Assembly (NCBI GenBank): GCA_041391505.1
Contig: JAWKNW010000034.1
Span: forward strand, 1-45,611
Length of the DNA stretch: 45,611 nucleotides
Direction: 5' to 3'
Origin: Rhodothermales bacterium
GTDB lineage: Bacteria; Bacteroidota; Rhodothermia; Rhodothermales; JAHQVL01
Shown here one piece after another: positions 42,211 through 45,611 of this stretch; the stretch's first letter is position 1; each line of letters begins with the position of its first letter. Position numbers and translations under genes: made by a program. The notes under the pieces were generated by a model that was not told the DNA's origin, searched no databases, and saw nothing but the letters and a program-made list of their open reading frames with translations.

Positions 42211-42759
42211 TCACACCGCGGTGTGGCCCCCTGTCCGTTCGATGCCGTAGAGCACCACCTCGATCTCGGGTAGACGATGCCCGAGTTGCCGGCCCGTCAC
42301 CACCCCTTCGTACCGCATCCCCAGCTTCTCCATCACCCGCCGCGACGCCTGGTTGCCGGGCAGCGTGATGGCCTTCACGCACGGCTGATCCAGCGTCTCA
42401 AACGCATACCGCACCATCGCGGCGCCGGCAGCCGTCGCGAGTCCTTTCCCCTGGTGCACCCGCTGGACCCACCAGCCGACTTCCAGATTCCCCGTGGTCC
42501 CCAGCGGCTGCAGCCCGGCGACGCCGATGACCTCGTCCGTCTCCTTCCAGACGAGGGCGCCCATGCACACGCCGGCGGCGTCGAGGGTCCGCTGCTGCCG
42601 CGCAAAGAATTCGTCGTTCATCGCGTCCGACCACGGGATGCCGTCCGACATGTAGCGCATCATGACGGGGTCGGCCGTCATGGCGCAAAACGCCGGCCGG
42701 TCGGTGGCTTCGCGCCACGGCCGGATCCGTAAGGTGTCGGTTTCGATTTCAAACGGCAT
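42211..42759 (-). CDS. GNAT-family N-acetyltransferase (RimJ/RimL type)
   Basis: From ATG 42759 the protein has 182 residues and starts ETDTLRIRPWREATD-like, the standard opening of RimJ/RimL-type acetyltransferases. The acetyl-CoA site is in VQRVHQGKGLATAAGAAMVRYAF (about 100-122) with the QxxGxG/A loop HQGKGLA. Later strands include VKAITLPGNQASRRVMEKLGMRYEG, the conserved N-x-A-S-x-x-V-x-E-K-x-G block. It would acetylate a small amine or protein N-terminus. Frame upstream of 42759 is only an open shadow over the next gene. The TVP38-type gene ends 68 bases upstream on the same strand. Confidence 0.9.
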   Translation of the reverse strand: MPFEIETDTLRIRPWREATDRPAFCAMTADPVMMRYMSDGIPWSDAMNDEFFARQQRTLDAAGVCMGALVWKETDEVIGVAGLQPLGTTGNLEVGWWVQRVHQGKGLATAAGAAMVRYAFETLDQPCVKAITLPGNQASRRVMEKLGMRYEGVVTGRQLGHRLPEIEVVLYGIERTGGHTAV

Positions 42760-42827
42760 GAAGTATTCCCAGACCTGTTGCAACGCCGCATGGAGGCGCC
42801 GATCCTGATGTGGCGTCGCGGTGGCGA

Positions 42828-43469
42828 TCAGGGGGATTCCCCGATCATGCGCCGGACGATCGGGCGGACCGCCAGCCACAGGATCGGCGGAATGAACGCG
42901 CTGAGCCCGATCGCGAGCCACGGATGCGCCACGCCGGCGTGCCCGATGTACGCGAACGCAAACCCGAGCGGCAGCACCCCGCAGGCCAGCGCAAAGTGAA
43001 ACAGCCCGGCCGGCATCCGGATGAGGCCGGCCATACAGGCGATGACTTCGGGAAACAGAGGCAACCAGCGCGACAACGCGACCAGCCAGCCCCCGATATG
43101 CGAGAAGAGCCGCTCCCCTTTCTCCAGATCCGCCTCGCCCAGCAGCCGCAACGCGGCCTTCCGGCCCAGGAGCCGGCACAGCCCGTACCCGAGCGCCCCG
43201 CCCAGGAACGCGCCCAGCGCCGCCAGGAGTCCGCCGGCGACGGGTCCATACACGAATCCGAGCGCGCTCATCACCACCGTCCCGGGAACCGGAAGCACAA
43301 TATCGGACATCAAGAGCACGATGCCGGCCATCCAGGCCCAGGCTCCATAGCCGCGCAACCACGCGACGGTCCCGTCCTGCGAAAACATGGCTTCGATCTG
43401 CCCGCCCCAGATGAGGAACGGGATCAGAAACAGGACGGCCAGGCCGAGAAAAATCCAGAGCAGTCGCAT
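42828..43469 (-). CDS. TVP38/TMEM64 (SNARE-associated/DedA-like) membrane protein
   Basis: The 213-residue protein has about five to six membrane segments. The conserved SNARE-associated domain is visible as LLMSDIVLPVPGTVVMSALGFVYGPVAGGLLAALGAFLGGALGYGLCRLLG (about 51-101) and later WLVALSRWLPLFPEVIACMAGLIRMP, with the conserved R and P of the family. DedA-type proteins are involved in lipid flipping and membrane homeostasis; the substrate here is unknown. The start MRLLWIF at 43469 places the first helix at the N-terminus. It diverges from the PPOX-family gene. Confidence 0.88.
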   Translation of the reverse strand: MRLLWIFLGLAVLFLIPFLIWGGQIEAMFSQDGTVAWLRGYGAWAWMAGIVLLMSDIVLPVPGTVVMSALGFVYGPVAGGLLAALGAFLGGALGYGLCRLLGRKAALRLLGEADLEKGERLFSHIGGWLVALSRWLPLFPEVIACMAGLIRMPAGLFHFALACGVLPLGFAFAYIGHAGVAHPWLAIGLSAFIPPILWLAVRPIVRRMIGESP

Positions 43470-43603
43470 GGCGTGAATGGAAACGGATGGATGGCTGAAG
43501 GTACACGAAAATCGGTGCACGTCCGAACACCTTTTCCGTTTTCCATTACATTTGAGACGCGTCGCCGCGCATCCTGTCCCCGATCCTTCAACCTCGTTCA
43601 GCC

Positions 43604-44056
43604 ATGGCCAAACCCCAACCCGAACCCATCGATCCGGCACACCTCCCCGAACTAGCGCGCGCCGTGATGAAGCGGGCGCGCTTCCCGATGCTCGCCTCGA
43701 TCGACGGCGACCGGCCGCGTGTCCGACCCGTGTCGCCGGTCCGCACCGACGGCTTCGTCGTCTACGTGGCGAACCTGCGCGCCTACCACAAGACCGGCGA
43801 GATCGAGGCGAATCCCCATGTCGAGCTGTGTTATCTCGACAGCGAGCACGATCAGGTGCGCATCACCGGGGTCGCCGAGGTGCTGACCGACCGGGCCCTG
43901 CTCGACGCCATCTGGGAAGCCAATCCGCTGCTCCGGAGCTACCTGGGTACGCCCGAGAATCCCCAGCTAATCGTCTACCGCATCCGGCCCGAGCGGGTGC
44001 GTTTCATGCGTGAGTGGGCGCTGGACTACCACGAGGTGCCGACCGAATCGGCCTAG
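43604..44056 (+). CDS. PPOX-family flavin-dependent protein
   Basis: The 150-residue protein has the split barrel of pyridoxamine-phosphate-oxidase-like proteins: FPMLASIDGDRPRVRPVSPVRTDGFVVYVANLRAYHKTGEIEANPHVELCYLD covers the first strands and the FMN-binding stretch with K and R (about 27-79). QVRITGVAEVL follows. Members bind FMN, F420 or heme; the cofactor here is not clear, but the R-P-V-S-P and K-T-G-E-I positions suit FMN. Its stop codon overlaps the stop codon of the next gene on the opposite strand (shared CTAG at 44053-44056). Confidence 0.9.
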   Translation: MAKPQPEPIDPAHLPELARAVMKRARFPMLASIDGDRPRVRPVSPVRTDGFVVYVANLRAYHKTGEIEANPHVELCYLDSEHDQVRITGVAEVLTDRALLDAIWEANPLLRSYLGTPENPQLIVYRIRPERVRFMREWALDYHEVPTESA

Positions 44057-44571
44057 GCGCGCACCCGGCCCTCGCGCAGGGCGGACTGCTCGCCGGAAGC
44101 CGGCGCGTCCATCGTGATCCGGCCGGCAGGCAGGTCGGCCTCCTCCAGCATGTGCTGTTCCGCCTCGCGCTCCAGCGCGAGCAGCGCCTGTTCGCTGATC
44201 GCGAGGTTGAGCTCGCTGATGAAGATCTTCAGCAGCTTGCGGTCGGAGCGCCGCACCTGCAGCACGATCTCGGCCGGGTGTTCGAGCACCAGCCCGGGCA
44301 CGCCCTGCTCGTCGGTCAGCGGCTCGAAGGCGCGAAGATCCGCCGCGGTGAGCAGGATCGCCGTCGCCGGCAGGCCCTTGCGCCAGATGCGTTTCCGGCG
44401 CGCCGTGGCAAGACCAGTGAGGGGCACTTCCACTTCCCGAAGCGGCTCCAGCTCGCGATCCGTACGGATCTCCCGGCCCACATAACTCACCTCCCGGCTC
44501 GTGCGCCACTGGACGACGATCTTGTCGCCCCGCAGATGCAGCAGGCCGTGGAGCTGTTCCTTTGTGGACAT
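44053..44571 (-). CDS. Unknown 172-residue protein
   Basis: I do not recognise this family. From ATG 44571 the protein has a hydrophilic beta-rich region (EVSYVGREIRTDRELEPLREVEVPLTGL) and a longer C-terminal helical part (FISELNLAISEQALLALEREAEQHMLEEADL) that looks like a coiled coil. The extreme C-terminus is basic. No membrane segment or signal is seen, so it is probably cytoplasmic. The frame extends to 44640 but the ATG 44571 start follows an AGAGG-type sequence. Its end overlaps the stop of the PPOX-family gene. A 14-bp triple repeat lies upstream of the start. Confidence 0.72.
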   Translation of the reverse strand: MSTKEQLHGLLHLRGDKIVVQWRTSREVSYVGREIRTDRELEPLREVEVPLTGLATARRKRIWRKGLPATAILLTAADLRAFEPLTDEQGVPGLVLEHPAEIVLQVRRSDRKLLKIFISELNLAISEQALLALEREAEQHMLEEADLPAGRITMDAPASGEQSALREGRVRA

Positions 44572-44652
44572 CACCTCTTTGCGGCTCACGACGCTGTGTT
44601 CACGATGTAGCACAAAAGGCAAGGCGGCTGAGCGTAGCATAGGTACGGAGTC

Positions 44653-44699
44653 TCTTCTACAGGGTGTCTTCTACAGGGTGTCTTCTACAGGGTGTCTTC
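44653..44699 (+). repeat. Three tandem copies of a 14-bp unit plus a partial fourth
   Basis: TCTTCTACAGGGTG repeats perfectly at 44653-44666, 44667-44680 and 44681-44694, then TCTTC. It lies between two minus-strand genes, 82 bases upstream of ATG 44571, in the likely 5' region of that gene. No spacers or gene function is evident. Confidence 0.93.
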
Positions 44700-44760
44700 G
44701 GATGAAACAGGATCGCGCTCTTCTCCCTACGCATCGTTGTCCGGGTAGATGCGCCGGCAG

Positions 44761-45345
44761 TCAACCGAGACGCAAGCCCCACCACTCGACGAGGAGGAGC
44801 ACCACCAGGACCAGGGTCACGATCGCATGTAAGGTACGCCGCGGCCGCCACGCCATGTACAAAAACAGCGCGATCATGAGCACCATCGGGATCAACCCGC
44901 CGAGGGCCTGCCCGAATTGCTGGCGAAACAGGTTGTTCTGCAGGAATTCAATGAGGCGAACGATTGTGGAGAACAGCGTGTAGGCCGCGTACAGGACCCA
45001 GAAGTAGGACGCATTTTGACGATAAAACGCGTGCAAATCCAGTCCTTCCTCCGGCACCTCGTCCGGCAGGGCTGCTGCGTTCAACAGAAAGAGCAGCACC
45101 AGCTGGATGGCGAGCAGCAAGAATCCGCCCAGGGTGGCGAAAAGCGGCCTATCCTGGGCCGAGTAGAACCGCCACCAGAATTCGAGCGCCAGAAGCACGG
45201 CCAGCAGACCGGTGGCCAGCGGAAGCCAGTCCCATCCCACCCGCGAACGCGCCCGCAGCAATCGGTGCAGGCTCACCGCCAGATCGGCTACTGCGAGGCC
45301 GACGAGGACGGAAACGAGGGGGAGGATGTATTCGAACGGAGTCAT
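44761..45345 (-). CDS. Multi-helix membrane protein of unknown function
   Basis: The 194-residue protein has about six membrane segments: ILPLVSVLVGLAVADLAVSL (about 7-26), LATGLLAVLLALEFWWRFY, LFATLGGFLLLAIQLVLLFLLNAAALP, YFWVLYAAYTLFSTIV, LGGLIPMVLMIALFLYMAW and a last LVLVVLLLVEWWGL. I recognise no family motif. The pattern with an opening FEYILPLVSVLVGLAV is one I have seen in unnamed membrane proteins of Bacteroidota and others. It stands alone between the unknown 172-residue gene and the sigma factor gene, on the opposite strand to the latter. Confidence 0.78.
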   Translation of the reverse strand: MTPFEYILPLVSVLVGLAVADLAVSLHRLLRARSRVGWDWLPLATGLLAVLLALEFWWRFYSAQDRPLFATLGGFLLLAIQLVLLFLLNAAALPDEVPEEGLDLHAFYRQNASYFWVLYAAYTLFSTIVRLIEFLQNNLFRQQFGQALGGLIPMVLMIALFLYMAWRPRRTLHAIVTLVLVVLLLVEWWGLRLG

Positions 45346-45476
45346 GGCTACAGGATACGATGCCGCCCGATGGAGGGCAATACGATCTCAGGTCGGCCGG
45401 GATCGCCCATTCACCGGCGCCGTATACAGATCGATCGGCTTGCCCCTCGTCGACTCTGCTGCATTCCGTCCCGTCT

Positions 45477-45611
45477 ATGTCTACCCGTCAGAAAACAGCT
45501 CAGCCTGATGTGACGCAATTGCTGGCGCGCATGCGGGCCGGCGACGAGCAGGCGCGCGAAACGCTGATGCTCCAGTTGTACGACACGTTGCGGGAAATCG
45601 CACGGGCTCAG
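45477..45611 (+). CDS. ECF-type RNA polymerase sigma factor (N-terminal part)
   Basis: From ATG 45477 the frame is open to the window end (45 codons). The product contains VTQLLARMRAGDEQARETLM followed by LYDTLREIARAQ, the opening of region 2 in the large ECF sigma subfamily found in Planctomycetota and Rhodothermota (the V-T-x-L-L...G-D...Y-x-x-L-R-x-I-A form). It would direct transcription of an unknown set of genes. No anti-sigma gene can be seen because the window ends. The start is supported by the usual short Ser/Thr/Gln-rich lead. Confidence 0.82.
   Translation, partial: MSTRQKTAQPDVTQLLARMRAGDEQARETLMLQLYDTLREIARAQ

Noticed and set aside
42760..43530. N-terminal extension of the GNAT frame
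   Set aside because: It overlaps the TVP38-type gene in another frame and has no domain; ATG 42759 begins the normal GNAT opening.

Overview
The window is GC-rich, gene-dense bacterial chromosome, most likely from a Rhodothermota/Bacteroidota organism (Rhodothermales-like). Four things point there. One secreted protein ends in a type IX secretion (Por) sorting domain. The ATP synthase operon contains atpZ-atpI-atpB-atpE-atpF-atpH-atpA-atpG but no atpD or atpC, a split typical of Bacteroidota. A bactofilin gene sits directly upstream of that operon. Many secreted lipoproteins and beta-propeller proteins are present. I see no phage genes, transposase, plasmid genes or CRISPR array.

Layout. 1-1819 (minus): a copper-type trio, namely a small His-rich membrane protein, an MbnP-like lipoprotein and the start of a MauG/MbnH-like di-haem lipoprotein that runs off the left edge. 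1856-5808 (minus): queG, two OmpA-family envelope proteins (one a barrel protein, one a PKD-repeat lipoprotein) and rpsT. 6000-13601 (plus): an M23 peptidase, a bactofilin and the F1Fo ATP synthase genes, followed by tRNA-Ser(GCT) and a strong terminator. 13908-16363: a secreted NHL-repeat protein, a block of tandem repeats, a crotonase-family gene (minus) and tRNA-Ser(TGA). 16570-20227 (plus): TolC, a MacA-like adaptor and an ABC ATPase, with no permease gene. 20237-25301: a PrcB-like lipoprotein, uvrA, a small glycine-rich membrane protein and an alpha/beta hydrolase lipoprotein. 25501-29428 (plus): a GAF/PAS histidine kinase, an unknown 130-residue protein and a secreted M24 peptidase.

29503-32450 (minus) holds a two-gene HprK-like kinase plus PqqD cassette with a 432-base leader region, then a membrane protein and a DapA-superfamily aldolase. 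32723-34365 (plus) holds a lipoprotein and a NagB-like sugar-phosphate deaminase. 34378-39927 (minus) is a run of three secreted repeat/propeller proteins, one with a Met/His-rich loop, preceded by a strongly palindromic leader. 40178-45611 holds hemW, a DUF1080 protein, a GNAT acetyltransferase, a TVP38-type membrane protein, a PPOX-family flavoprotein, two unknown proteins and the start of an ECF-type sigma factor.

The best candidates for unusual biology are the MbnH/MbnP-like copper trio, the HprK-like/PqqD cassette without visible partners, the three-gene propeller cluster with its structured leader, and the second membrane glutamate in the ATP synthase c subunit. Family assignments were made by reading the sequence; no database search was run.
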